Assembly (NCBI RefSeq): GCF_037975245.1
Contig: NC_092579.1
Coordinates: 2,781,001-2,845,000 of the forward strand
Length of the DNA stretch: 64,000 bases
From: Apostichopus japonicus
Taxonomy: Eukaryota > Echinodermata > Holothuroidea > Aspidochirotida > Stichopodidae
Direction: 5' to 3'
Shown: positions 53,701 to 63,020 of the stretch, piece by piece
How the letters are laid out: each line of letters begins with the position of its first letter
Numbering within the stretch: the stretch's first letter is position 1
Program-made: the position numbers and the translations under genes
The notes under the pieces: generated by a model
Database searches by the model: none
What the model was told of the DNA's origin: nothing
Seen by the model: the letters and a program-made list of their open reading frames with translations, nothing else

Positions 53701-56700
53701 ATATAATAATATTACGGTTCACCTTCACCATATCTCAAGCGAGAGCAAAAGAATAGATCCCTGCTAATATACAGCCCACCAAAGATGATATGAGGGACAG
53801 AAAGGTTCTGGCAAAGTTCTGTTTGAAAAGTTCCGCCAGTTTCTGCATAGATATTTGATCATCGTGTCCTATGATGTAATAGAAAAGAAGGACTGGCATC
53901 CACTTTCTTCTTGGTACTTCTTGATTGCTCTGCCAAACTCACATCTTTCATCCTTGTGCTGTTGTTACCTTTCCACAGGGATTCCCCCCCCCTTCCTCCT
54001 CATGTACTTATTAATAATGGATTAAACAGATATTCAAAGTTGCTCCATGGTTGTTCATCGCCTGAGTTTGTGAGTTTTCTCACAGCTTTAGCTTAATGGT
54101 TTCATATAGAGATGTTATATCCCTGTTCTCATGCCTGTGTTAATATCATTTAATATCCTTCATGATACACATTAAAAATGATTTTTACACATCTATGAAA
54201 ATGAGAGAAGTTTGATAGAAAGATTAAATTTTATTCTGCCAGTTTAACATTTGATTTAGACAAATAAAGAAGGAAGCAGTATTGCAACAAGTCATTTCAA
54301 TTTAACACTACATAAAGGAGTCACATAGCAGTACTTTCCCTGACCTGGAGTTGGTTAATCAAATCGATTCCTGTATTACTGGCACTATTGGGTCAAATTT
54401 CATATATTCTCATTCATGTCTCTGCTTTTGAATCTCAATTCATAACTCGTCACCAGATGGGTGACAAGGGCTCTCAATTGTAGTTACAAATTGTCGTTCA
54501 GACCAGTTTACTTTTAGTATAAAAATTTATGGTCCAGTACCTCTTGTAAGTGCCAATCAGTGACAGCTAATTAGGCGCAGTCATCTACCCGGCTTAACGT
54601 TTCTAAAGAATCGGTCAAATTGTAGACTTTTATTATATTACCAACAATTATAGCAAAGCTAGTGGCTGTATAAGGTGATAATTGAAGGGCATTCAAACAA
54701 AGTTTATTTTGTTGAGGAATTTTTGTCATTGTGTCTTTCTCTTCCAACTTCAATGCTCTGACCACACAGGGTTAAAATTTCAGAATTTTAGCAGTCTCTA
54801 AAAAAAAAATTAAGCATTTTCATTTGTGGCGATTCCATATTAAAAGAGTCAAACTAATCAGTAGATGGCATTTAAAAGTTCAAGAGTGAGGTGATGGGGG
54901 GGGGGGTCAAGTAACTGACAACTGTTAAAAGCATTTTCGGAGTGGGGAGGGGGGAGGGGTGGGGGGGGTTTGGTTGCCCATGACCAAGAAGTTTACAAAA
55001 CCCCAAGAGGAGTATCACTTCATACATTCACAACTGCTCAATCTACTGCAGCCCACCAGGTAAGTATTTGTCAAATTGCATTGATCAAGGGGAAATTAAT
55101 CAGCCAGTTAATAATAATAATAATAATCAGTTTTTATATAGCGCGACTTACAATAAAGTCTGGCCACGCTGCAGTTATTAATAATAAGTCCACTAAAAAA
55201 ACTAAGAGTTTCATCACTCAGACAAATCTTACATATATTAGTATTAACCATGTTCTCAGCGAATTTGAAAATTTCCATAATTTTTAACGTGTTTGTTAAT
55301 GATTTTAAACTAAACTACTAGGCGAGCTACCGAACTGCATTGCTTTGGTATCTTAGTATCTAAGCATTGCAAGAGTACCAAGAAGCACAAGTGCAAGTAG
55401 CAGAACTGCTGTAAATCACATTGTTGTTTGTAATGTTTGACAATAGAAGAAGGAACAGAGATAAAGGAGGGAAGGGGAAAGGTACTTTAATGTTTCACCT
55501 AGATAAGGATAATAAACAGAGATATATATATCTGTGTTTCTTCACTTTTAGTTTTGTCAGTTGTCACTTTGTTAAAGTTATGTGCATATTTGTAGCTTTC
55601 ATGCCACTAAAATGAATGCTGAAAGTTTTTACGGGGGCGTTTGGCCCCTTCATGCCCGGCCAGGTGCTTTCCCCTTGTAACCCCAGAGGGGAGTGACCCC
55701 CTGATGATTTAGCCAATATCGCTGGCATGAACACTGTTAGCAAGTATTAACTAATAACTAGATCTATGGTAGTTGCATAATAGTCTATATATCTGCTGAC
55801 TCATGGTGTGAATTTCTCTAAAGGAAGTTATTCATCCATATATCGCAGTCTCTGTAGAATGCATAGGTCAGCATAACTTACAGTAATATACAGTGAATCA
55901 ATAACTACACTAGTGCATGCATGTATGAGCACTAGTGTTGCATTCTTCAAGTGTACAGTATCCTTCACTAATACAGTGGTCTCTTTTAACAAATTACCAT
56001 GGAATTTGTTATCCATATTCATGAGTTACATTTAAATATGCATTGTAATGAGTAACATCTTTGTTGATCTGGACATAATGTGTAGTTTGATAATCTTTAC
56101 AATTCCTTAAATCATTATTGCTACTATCACAGTGCAAAGCCTAATTGTAAGGATTCATCCCATAGAAAACAAATTTTCCTGAACAAAATTACCATGCTTC
56201 CTTCGCATACTGTTTATCCTTCAAAAAGAATAACATTTTCCTATGAATTTGTGGTCAGTAAAATGGGGGAGTTGCTACAAGAGCTCTCTGAACCCATTAA
56301 CAAACAGACACAGCTGTATCTGGGTATCCTTTAGTTTAAAGGCATTGAAGACTCGCCCCAAACCGTGTGCTGTGCTCTGAAAAAGTTAACTTTCCGTTGC
56401 TTACAGGTGAAGATTTTTTCTTGTCGCTACAAAATGCAGACAGTAATGAAACGTGATACCTTGTTATCTTTTATCTAAACCTGAGATGTCCATGGCTGCT
56501 ATGTATACTGTGTTGTGGGTATTGACCGTAGCTGTATGTACTGACTGTACACTAGTGTCTAATTACCGACGGTAGCAAGCTGTGTGTGTATTTTCTGGGA
56601 TCGATGGTGGTGTCTAAAACCTCTGTTACACCTCATTCGAAACAAGGTCAGATTACCGGCGTGAGGCGTTTCTTTGTGCGCGAGTCTTCACACCCTTTAA

Positions 56701-57295
56701 TTGAAACCAGTAAACATCCCAAACAAGCTTCAGCAGGCAGAGAAAAGTACTACATGGTCACATTGCATCTAGCTGGTTAGGAGTTATTTTAAAGTCATTC
56801 GTGAAACACTTTTTTGCCTTTTCCCAAAGATTGAAATTATCATAATTGGACTGCTTGGTTTACTATTGGAAACGTATGAAACTTGACTATAATCCTTATT
56901 ATTAGTAAAGTAATGTAGTTTTGTATTGTTATCGGATTTTAGCATAAAAAATGTAGAAAAAGTGATCAAAATCAATGTGAAAACCATTGAACAAATTCTC
57001 TTTCTCTAAGTAGTCATAGCACACATACATCAAAGCTGTACTTAATATACAGTAGTATATCTTCAATATATATGTAGTATTTCTTATTACTGTGTACTGA
57101 TATTACATTTTCAATTTTCTACAAGTAATTTTAATGTTCAGTTCCAATTCCTTCTTGACACTGAGCAGATTGTGACTGGTTGCTACATTTTCTTGTAACT
57201 CTCAGTCAATTTATTCATTTCCTTTTTGCACAGATGGTAACAATTTCGCCTACACTAGACAGGAACCAGTCGGAGTTTGTGGACAAATAATACCA
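44793..57295 (+). CDS. ALDH2: Mitochondrial aldehyde dehydrogenase (ALDH2-like), 5' part
   Basis: ALDH2 oxidises aldehydes to acids with NAD in the mitochondrial matrix. Six exons in phase: 44793-44915, 47331-47435, 48438-48578, 51371-51450, 52269-52318, 57234-57295, giving 187 codons, followed by a GT donor. The first 25-30 residues ([15 protein letters not shown], then RCMSAV) are basic and hydroxylated without acids, a good mitochondrial presequence. Family signatures follow: [70 protein letters not shown] and [11 protein letters not shown]. The next expected residues (WNFP onward), the NAD-binding core and the catalytic cysteine are absent, so the gene must continue past the right edge. 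A DIRS element occupies the next intron. Cytosolic ALDH1 is the alternative, but the presequence favours ALDH2. Confidence 0.93.
45274..45470. repeat. 16-bp minisatellite, ~12 copies
   Basis: The unit CCGACGTCTCTATGTT is repeated almost perfectly in ALDH2 intron 1. Each unit holds the palindrome GACGTC. As 16 is not a multiple of three, every forward frame cycles through the same 16-residue peptide, which explains three overlapping open frames that are not genes. Confidence 0.95.
45499..46330. repeat. ~390-bp tandem repeat rich in AGGTCA half-sites
   Basis: Two full units (starting near 45499 and 45889) and the start of a third (near 46258) share TTTCGATGCTAT, GTGACCTTTGTG, CAGACATTTA, ATAACTCCCAG and GTCATGTGATCCGA. 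TGACCT/AGGTCA words recur, including TGACCTTTGACCT at 45846-45858, a perfect DR1 on the reverse strand. ALDH2 intron 1. Confidence 0.75.
46760..47234 (-). mobile_element. LINE reverse-transcriptase 3' fragment
   Basis: The minus-strand open frame 47234-46911 encodes the C-terminal part of a non-LTR retrotransposon protein ([41 protein letters not shown]), similar to the post-RT tail of Jockey/RTE-like elements. It is 5'-truncated, and its AT-rich 3' end extends to about 46760. It sits about 100 bp upstream of ALDH2 exon 2. Confidence 0.7.
47929..48062 (+). mobile_element. hAT-like MITE fragment
   Basis: Starts CACGGGCTTAGCCAGG, a decayed version of the CAGGYGCGTAGCCAGG end, and contains GAGCGCCACCATCGGTTGGC and GGAGCGTACTAGAAAATTT. 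The right end is lost. ALDH2 intron 2. A separate transposon-like fragment with C-runs lies at about 47550-47720. Confidence 0.6.
48860..48912. repeat. 19-bp tandem repeat, 3 copies
   Basis: TTCTGTTCTGATCCCTTTG repeated three times, the last with one change. ALDH2 intron 3. Confidence 0.9.
50152..50211. repeat. GC-rich hairpin
   Basis: GAGGCCAGGAA (50161-50171) pairs perfectly with TTCCTGGCCTC (50194-50204) across a 22-nt loop that itself contains CCTCTCGGAGAGG. The stem extends outward with two mismatches (CGGATCT against GATCGG). ALDH2 intron 3; function unknown. Confidence 0.7.
50290..50590 (-). mobile_element. tRNA-derived SINE
   Basis: On the minus strand from about 50588, a tRNA-like head reads GTTACTGTAGCTCAGTGG (A box TAGCTCAGTGG), later CCGATTCGAGTAAC (B-box-like), with six of seven acceptor-stem pairs between GTTACTG and the terminal GAGTAAC. 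The anticodon arm is loose. A non-tRNA body of about 230 bp follows. The far boundary is approximate. It is more likely a SINE than a functional tRNA gene. Confidence 0.65.
50838..51345 (+). mobile_element. CR1/L2-type LINE 3' end, 5'-truncated
   Basis: The open frame 50838-51260 encodes the C-terminal end of a non-LTR reverse transcriptase protein ([51 protein letters not shown]). The stop is followed by the characteristic tail AAGCGCTTTGAG, GGCGCTATATAG and (ATT)n near 51334-51345. The RT catalytic core is missing. It sits 25 bp before ALDH2 exon 4 (51371), just upstream of that acceptor. Confidence 0.88.
51650..51790. repeat. Copy of the dispersed repeat seen at 24740-25190
   Basis: Shares CTTGTAAAC, then GACATCCCAAGATAG and CTCATACTTTGCA-type sequence with the block in TOM1 intron 10. 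ALDH2 intron 4. Confidence 0.45.
52319..57233 (+). other. ALDH2 intron 5
   Basis: A 4.9-kb GT-AG intron. It holds C-runs near 52624 and 53985, G-rich stretches at 52800-52840 and 54893-54970, and the retroposon tail at 55108-55180. No further gene recognised. Confidence 0.7.
55108..55180 (-). mobile_element. Retroposon 3' tail, (ATT)n
   Basis: The plus strand shows (AATAAT)n followed by CAGTTTTTATATAGCGCGAC. Its reverse complement is the GCGCTATATAAAAACTG-(ATT)n tail typical of CR1/L2-type LINEs and their SINEs. Only the tail is clear. Confidence 0.55.
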
Positions 57296-57504
57296 GTAAG
57301 TAAAGTTAGACTTCTAGAGATACTTCTGCTCTTTATACCAGCAATTAATAAAACAATTGTACACAATGGGTAAAAATGTGCTTAAAACTATATAATTATA
57401 TGAGGTAGGAAATAGAATTGTTTGATTACTCCTTCACCAATTTCTTGTATATATGATAGATGAAGGTTGTCCTGGCTTTGTTCAGTGAAAAGAATTTATT
57501 TATG

Positions 57505-57580
57505 TGTGGATTGCAATATTGTGGACAGCATATCAGTATTGTGGATTGCAGTATTGTGGACAGCTTATTGTGGACAGCAT
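57505..57580. repeat. Short direct repeats (ATTGTGGACAGC)
   Basis: GTATTGTGGA and TTGTGGACAGCATATC recur four to five times within 75 bp, in ALDH2 intron 6 before the DIRS element. Confidence 0.7.
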
Positions 57581-58069
57581 ATCTTGCCTACTCAAAGAGA
57601 TGAAATGCTAGTTACAATGATAACATTTCAGTGGCAATTAGTCAAGGTTGTTAGGTTGTCTGTCACAAACAGGATCATAAAAACTATGTCTGTAGATCAC
57701 TGTTATAGCCTAACTGACATTTAGCACTACGAGCAAAGGGCAGAGTTCTAAATGCCACTAGGCTCCCTATTGAACTCAAGAATAAGTTCCCCTTTGTAAT
57801 TTTCACCTCTAGCCGCCATTCACACGCAAAGACGGATAGCTATGAGTATAAAGAGCATGGGGTGTGCAGGGTGGTCTAGCTGGGAGGTGGAGGGTGCTCT
57901 AATTGTAAACAATTTAAACATTCCAGGGATGTTTCTGAGCACTATGAAGTGCTTTCTGTCAGACTATTCCTACTTCAAATGCGTGCCACATAATGAGTGT
58001 TTGTATGAATCACAAGTTGATATTTTGCTGTATGAATGTATTTTGTGGCTGAGAGAATATATATGCCTT

Positions 58070-58116
58070 TATTTACTTCGCTCCTCGCTTACCTGTCTCG
58101 CCACAACCTTAGCACC
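58070..58116 (+). repeat. DIRS left inverted repeat
   Basis: 47 bp starting TATTTACTTCGCTCC and ending ACCTTAGCACC, identical in reverse complement to 63903-63949. The sequence to its left does not match the other side, so the visible boundary is at 58070. Confidence 0.93.
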
Positions 58117-58811
58117 CTCATTCTACCGCGCCTAGAATGTCCTGGTAACCTTTTAACACTGTGCACCCTCTGTGACCCGGCTTCACGGGTCACTGCCCAT
58201 CCTTCTCATTCTACCAACCAAAGCGTCTACATCGTTATTTTCGAGCGGATATTATTCCATCGATTTCTGTCCAATTTTGGTTCCTAGAATCGGAATTTTT
58301 TTCCACCTACTGTTTGCTGAAGCATTCTAACCGTTGCAGCCCGATAAGTATCCTTTTCCTATTCTTGGGAGGTTTTTTAGGGCTGGTTTTTGTTAGCGGC
58401 GCTCGCGCCGTTTTTTTCTGTGCAGAAAACTTGCGTGGGTAGCAGTTCTGCGATTTGTTTACCGTAGTTACGCTAGTTCCCGCCTTTTTAGGCTACACAC
58501 GCTATCACGCCTTTCCCTCACCCACTGTTTAGTTGTTCAATTTTGTTGTTCACTTTAATTCTCCTGCCTTCATTATTCGTTTTTTTCGTTAATTCGTTGT
58601 CTTCTCTCCTCCCTGCCCTTGCTAGTTAGTTAGACTTTTGTGGGTCGGCTTAGGCCTAATTGTTACCATTGTAAGCCGCGGGCCTCTAGCCGAGGCACGG
58701 TGTTAAGCCTAGTGTGTTTTCCCACAGATCTTATTGCTTCTCTCCCCCTTTTTAGCTTCCCTCTCCTATCGTTTTGTTAGATTCTTCTTCCTTAACCGGG
58801 GTTTTTCAGTC
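58117..58811 (+). other. DIRS 5' leader
   Basis: About 0.7 kb between the left inverted repeat and the first ATG of the gag-like frame. T-rich, with GCGGCGCTCGCGCCG (58396-58410) forming a short palindrome. It presumably carries the element's promoter and untranslated leader; no motif was defined. Confidence 0.6.
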
Positions 58812-59720
58812 ATGTCCAGAAGCCAGTTGAAGTGCGTTAACTGCTCTAGGTTCCGGCCAGGGAGGGCCTGGGATGAGCACGATCTCTGTCCCAAGTGCCG
58901 TACGTGCACGAGGAGGGACCCCTGCCTAGTGTGTATCAACTTCACCCCCAACCAATGGCTAGACATTGATACCTGGCTAGCAGGCCAGAGAAGCAAACTT
59001 CAGGATAAACTCGACCTGCTCCCCAACCCCAGTGGGTCCCGAACAACGGGAGACCGAGCACAGTTAGGAGAGGAAGAAGAAGGAGAGGTGTTGGAGAGGG
59101 GCCCAGTAGGGGCCGAGGAAGAAGGAGAGAAAGGGAAAGAGAGAGAAAGAGAAGGAGAGAGAGAAAGAGAAAGAGAGAAAGAGAGAGAGAAAATGCCTCC
59201 CACGGTCCCGGCGACGTCCGGATCAGTCATGACCAAGGGGAAAGGCAAAGACAAGGGCAAGGCTCCGGCCAAGAGAAAAGTGCCCAAGAAAAAGTCCGGC
59301 CTCGCCGGCACCGAGAAGGCTTCCCAATCTGGGTCGCAGAGAAATAACCCGCCGGAGAGGCAGGTGCCACGGGCACCGACAAGCCCAACTCGAGCTCCTT
59401 CCGGGGCGCACAGCAGAGAGCCAGAGGCCGGAGGATCGCTGTCCAACCAGAGCCGGTCCCGGAGCGGGGCCGAGAACCACAGCCATCACGATCCCCAGCT
59501 GGGATCCCCGACCGAGAGAGCAGAGGAAGGAATCCCTCACGCAACCCGGCCAGACGGGACCGCACCCGATCACGGTCCCGATCCCCCAGACGAGGTACCA
59601 GGAGGGGATGGTCGCCAGCATCAGACCAGTCTTCCGACTCCTCCGATGATGGATACCGTAGGGCTAAGAGGAGGTATCGACCACACAAACAGCGTCACGA
59701 GGAAGAGCCCTCGTGGCTAG
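58812..59720 (+). CDS. DIRS ORF1, Cys-rich N-terminal gag-like protein
   Basis: Open frame of about 302 codons from the ATG at 58812 (MSRSQLKCVNCSRF). Four Cys pairs (CVNC, CPKC, CRTC overlapping CPKC, CLVC) within the first 45 residues suggest a zinc-binding fold. A long Glu/Arg-rich purine-coded tract (about 59120-59190) follows, then a Lys/Pro/Ser/Arg-rich region. It overlaps the next frame (open from 59348) by 373 nt. That frame lies one base back and reads as an Arg/Ser-rich gag-like sequence. The two may be one protein joined by -1 frameshifting, two proteins, or a frame broken by a single indel. I saw no canonical X-XXY-YYZ slippery heptamer in the overlap. The role is inferred from position. 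Confidence 0.7.
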   Translation: MSRSQLKCVNCSRFRPGRAWDEHDLCPKCRTCTRRDPCLVCINFTPNQWLDIDTWLAGQRSKLQDKLDLLPNPSGSRTTGDRAQLGEEEEGEVLERGPVGAEEEGEKGKEREREGEREREREKEREKMPPTVPATSGSVMTKGKGKDKGKAPAKRKVPKKKSGLAGTEKASQSGSQRNNPPERQVPRAPTSPTRAPSGAHSREPEAGGSLSNQSRSRSGAENHSHHDPQLGSPTERAEEGIPHATRPDGTAPDHGPDPPDEVPGGDGRQHQTSLPTPPMMDTVGLRGGIDHTNSVTRKSPRG

Positions 59721-60988
59721 CCCAATTGACAGGTCTCCTAAAGCCGCTCCTCGAGAGAGAACAACAGAGAGCCGAGGCAGAAACAGAAGCCGGGAGCCAA
59801 AAAGCGGCTACAACGACCACTACGGTCCCGGAACCCCCCCTGGAACCGGAGGCAGTCACCCTCGGAGAGGACACTCTGGACTGCAGAGCCTCCGTAAATC
59901 TATCGGGTCTGGAGGACAACTCTGACGTCCCCCCGGAGTTCGACCCTTTGGAAGAGGAGTTCCCAGGCATCTTCGAGGAAGAGGAAGCTCCCACGGCGGG
60001 AGGCAGTTTACCCCCGGAACTAACCACGCGGGTGGCAGAAATCTTCCGCAAACACCTTGGGTTCGAAGACACTCCCGAAGTGACAACTAAACCGACCCAA
60101 GTTTCCAAACTCACAGCCACAGGGGAGACCTCTACCCGTCCGAAATCTACCATTCCAGTCGACGCCTCCTGTTATGACAGGTTCGAGGCTATCGCGGATA
60201 AAAAGAGATGGACCGCGTTCCCGGCAAAAGCAGAACCAGACGAAGCATGGAAAACCCTTTTCAAATGCCCGACCATACCGCAGGAGGCTAGAGAAAAGCT
60301 AAGGTCCGAGCAGGGCTCTTCCTCCTCACACATCTTCAAAAATCCTAGCCAGAAGAAGCTAGAGCAGCTCCTAGTTGATGTCGACCTGGCCGCACGCTCC
60401 GGAATGAAGTTTACTTCTGTTCTCATGCTGACCGCGGAGGTGCTGATGAGATATCACCAACAACTTCCACAGGACGATACCTACGTGTCCAGAAACGAGG
60501 CAGGCCAACTTTTACTACTCCTCGGACCGCTTGTGAGACTGGCCTTCGACCAGTTTGCTAGAGTCGCTATACGTTCAGTCAAGGCCAGGAGGGAAAACGT
60601 CATCTCCTCCATCCGCTGGCCATCCGTGGAAGCTAAGGAGAGAATGCTAGCCCTGCCCTCCTTGGGAGACGACCTCTTCGCTGGTAGCTTCCAACAAAAA
60701 CTCCAGGAGGAAGTCTCACGCAGAGAGACATTAGCCAAATCGGAATTCCGCTCCTCTGAGAGATTCAGGTCAAGACCGCACCGCCTAAGAGAATCTAGAC
60801 CAACCAGAGGAGGCAGAGGAACGTCCCTCAGGACACCCATGAGAGGTACCCCACGGGGCAGATCAAGAGGAACAACTAGCCGACCACCTCGCCCGTGGGG
60901 AACACGAGGCTCAGGCAGAAGCCCGACGACGACCCGACGGGACGGCGACCGCTCCTCCACTAGACCACCGTTTGCCGCCCGGCCCTAG
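59348..60988 (+). CDS. DIRS ORF2, gag-like protein
   Basis: Frame open from just after a TAA at 59345 to the TAG ending at 60988, about 546 codons, with no early ATG. It opens with Arg/Ser-rich sequence (RSRSRSPRRG), then an acidic middle (PPEFDPLEEEFPGIFEEEE), a folded-looking segment (FEAIADKKRWTAFPAK, LLVDVDLAARSGMKF) and a basic Arg/Gly-rich tail, the shape expected of a DIRS Gag. Translation probably depends on ORF1 (frameshift) or internal initiation. The stop overlaps the beginning of the RT frame by 17 nt. Confidence 0.72.
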   Translation, partial: PAGEAGATGTDKPNSSSFRGAQQRARGRRIAVQPEPVPERGREPQPSRSPAGIPDRESRGRNPSRNPARRDRTRSRSRSPRRGTRRGWSPASDQSSDSSDDGYRRAKRRYRPHKQRHEEEPSWLAQLTGLLKPLLEREQQRAEAETEAGSQKAATTTTTVPEPPLEPEAVTLGEDTLDCRASVNLSGLEDNSDVPPEFDPLEEEFPGIFEEEEAPTAGGSLPPELTTRVAEIFRKHLGFEDTPEVTTKPTQVSKLTATGETSTRPKSTIPVDASCYDRFEAIADKKRWTAFPAKAEPDEAWKTLFKCPTIPQEAREKLRSEQGSSSSHIFKNPSQKKLEQLLVDVDLAARSGMKFTSVLMLTAEVLMRYHQQLPQDDTYVSRNEAGQLLLLLGPLVRLAFDQFARVAIRSVKARRENVISSIRWPSVEAKERMLALPSLGDDLFAGSFQQKLQEEVSRRETLAKSEFRSSERFRSRPHRLRESRPTRGGRGTSLRTPMRGTPRGRSRGTTSRPPRPWGTRGSGRSPTTTRRDGDRSSTRPPFAARP

Positions 60989-63020
60989 GGGTGCCCACCT
61001 CACCACGGCAACGCCGCAGGTGGGGGGGAGACTGTCACTTTTCACCCAGCAATGGGACATTTTGGGCGGGGACAAGTGGGTATTGGAGACGATCTCACAA
61101 GGGTACAAGATAGAGTTCACCTCCGCCCCGCCCTCCGGGGAGGGGGGAAGACCTACTCCAATACCCACCGACCCCGTCCAACAAGCAGCACTAGAAGGGG
61201 AAGTATCAGCCTTGCTGGCGAAGCGGGCAATTGTAGAGGTGTCGGGAGAGGCGGGACCCCTCTTCCGCTCCTCCCTGTTTCTAACACAAAAACGGGACGG
61301 GTCTTGGCGCCCGATCTTGAACCTAAAACCCCTCAACAAAAATTACGTAGAACCAAAACGTTTCCGTATGGAGACCCTAAATTTAATCCTACCCCTGCTC
61401 AGAAAGGGCATGTGGGCGGCAAGCGTAGACCTACAGGACGCCTACTTACATATACCAATACATCCACGTCACCAGCGGTACCTAGCCTTCCAATACGCCG
61501 GAAGGAGATTTACATTCAGGTCACTCCCGTTCGGCCTGTCTACGGCACCAAGAGTCTTCACAAGAGTGGCAGGAACGGTAATCGCCTACCTCAGGAAACA
61601 AGGAGTAACGCTGTACGCCTACCTCGACGACTGGCTCATAGTAGGAGAGACCCTTCAGGAACTGGGTTGGATAATCAATCAAACAAAATCCCAGCTAACA
61701 CCAACACAGACGATCCAGTTCCTGGGGGCCAGACTAGACCTCACCACAGGCATAGCCAGTCCCTCAGAACAAAGGATAGAGGCAGTCAGAGCGGCCACAG
61801 CCCAGATCATATCGTCACAAGAGTCACCCACAGGAACGTGGCTCCGAGCCCTGGGGCTAATGTCCAGCCTGGTCGACGTGGTGACATTATGCAGACTACG
61901 CATGCGTCCGCTGCAACTCCACCTGCGGAAAACGGCCAACCTACTAACCCTGGACCAGACAGCGCCGATCCGCCGATCGGAAGACATCACCCCCCATCTA
62001 CAATGGTGGCACGACACAGGCAATTGGGACCAAGGGGTCCCCTTCACCACCAGTTTGCCAAACACATCGGTCACGACGGACGCCTCATTGACAGGGTGGG
62101 GAGCCCACTGGAAGAACTTGACAGCCTGGGGGACGTGGTCCACAGCAGAAAAGTCATGGCACATCAACTCACTAGAGATGTTGGCTGTCAAACGGGCCCT
62201 AGAGTCGTTCCACGAACACCTGAAAAATACAGTAACCACCGTCTTCACGGACAGTACCACCGTGGTAGCGTACATAAACAGGCAGGGGGGCACTCACTCC
62301 GAGAGGTTATGCCAGCTGACCTGGGAAGTCCTGATGACAGCCAAGGACTCCGGAATGACATTACGGGCGTCCCACATCGCCGGAAAACTAAATGTGATGG
62401 CCGATGCTCTATCCAGAGGACAGATGGACCCAAACGAGTGGGCACTGTCCCAGAAAACATGCAACAGGATCTTCGAAATCTTCGGCAAACCAATGGTGGA
62501 CCTGTTTGCGACGGCGGAGAACACCAAACTCCAGATTTTTTGCTCCAGACAATTCCACCCCAGGGCGCACCACATCGACGCCATGTCCTTCCCATGGAAC
62601 AATCTGGAAGCTTACGCCTTCCCGCCGCTCTGCATGATCGGCCAGGTCCTGAGAAAGATCCGCCACTCCAGAGGAAGAGTCATACTGATAGCCCCCTTCT
62701 GGCCCCGCAGACCATGGTTCGGGGAGCTCCTACAACCTCTAATGGACACCCCAGCGATCCTACCGGACACGCCCCATCTGCTGTCCCAAAGACGGGGGAC
62801 CCTCATCCACCCAGACATCAAAGGGCTACAACTAGTTGCGTGGAAGTTGTCAGGACTTCCCTTCGACAGAGGGGCTTTTCGGAAGCGGCTGCCGCGATCG
62901 CGGCCGACGCCAGGAGGGCAACAACCGTTGCTACTTACGATTCCCGACTACGCAAGTTCGGGGAATGGTGCCACAACAGACAGGTACTGCCATCCGAAAC
63001 CTCTTTGGCACAGGTGGTAG
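60972..63020 (+). CDS. DIRS reverse transcriptase / RNase H / methyltransferase-like protein
   Basis: About 682 codons. No ATG is at the frame start (the first candidate is TTG at 60972), so expression after ORF2 by frameshift or reinitiation is likely. The RT core has SVDLQDAYLHIPI (catalytic Asp about residue 153), LPFGLSTAPRVF, and YLDD at 61620-61631 (about residue 217). The RNase H domain begins near TTDASLTGWGAHW (Asp about 370), then SLEMLAVKRAL, FTDSTTVVAYINRQGG and ADALSRG, so all four acidic positions look present. From about residue 508, VDLFATAENTKLQIFCS and FPWNNLEAYAFPPL match the extra C-terminal domain of DIRS1-like elements, usually described as Dam-methyltransferase-like. 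That last assignment is from memory and less certain. Confidence 0.92.
   Translation: MPPGPRGAHLTTATPQVGGRLSLFTQQWDILGGDKWVLETISQGYKIEFTSAPPSGEGGRPTPIPTDPVQQAALEGEVSALLAKRAIVEVSGEAGPLFRSSLFLTQKRDGSWRPILNLKPLNKNYVEPKRFRMETLNLILPLLRKGMWAASVDLQDAYLHIPIHPRHQRYLAFQYAGRRFTFRSLPFGLSTAPRVFTRVAGTVIAYLRKQGVTLYAYLDDWLIVGETLQELGWIINQTKSQLTPTQTIQFLGARLDLTTGIASPSEQRIEAVRAATAQIISSQESPTGTWLRALGLMSSLVDVVTLCRLRMRPLQLHLRKTANLLTLDQTAPIRRSEDITPHLQWWHDTGNWDQGVPFTTSLPNTSVTTDASLTGWGAHWKNLTAWGTWSTAEKSWHINSLEMLAVKRALESFHEHLKNTVTTVFTDSTTVVAYINRQGGTHSERLCQLTWEVLMTAKDSGMTLRASHIAGKLNVMADALSRGQMDPNEWALSQKTCNRIFEIFGKPMVDLFATAENTKLQIFCSRQFHPRAHHIDAMSFPWNNLEAYAFPPLCMIGQVLRKIRHSRGRVILIAPFWPRRPWFGELLQPLMDTPAILPDTPHLLSQRRGTLIHPDIKGLQLVAWKLSGLPFDRGAFRKRLPRSRPTPGGQQPLLLTIPDYASSGNGATTDRYCHPKPLWHRW

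Noticed and set aside
59000..59446. Minus-strand open frames opposite the DIRS gag region
   Set aside because: Low-complexity antisense of the GAGA-rich and basic gag sequence; no motif. The same applies to antisense frames at 59223-60086 and 60172-63570.
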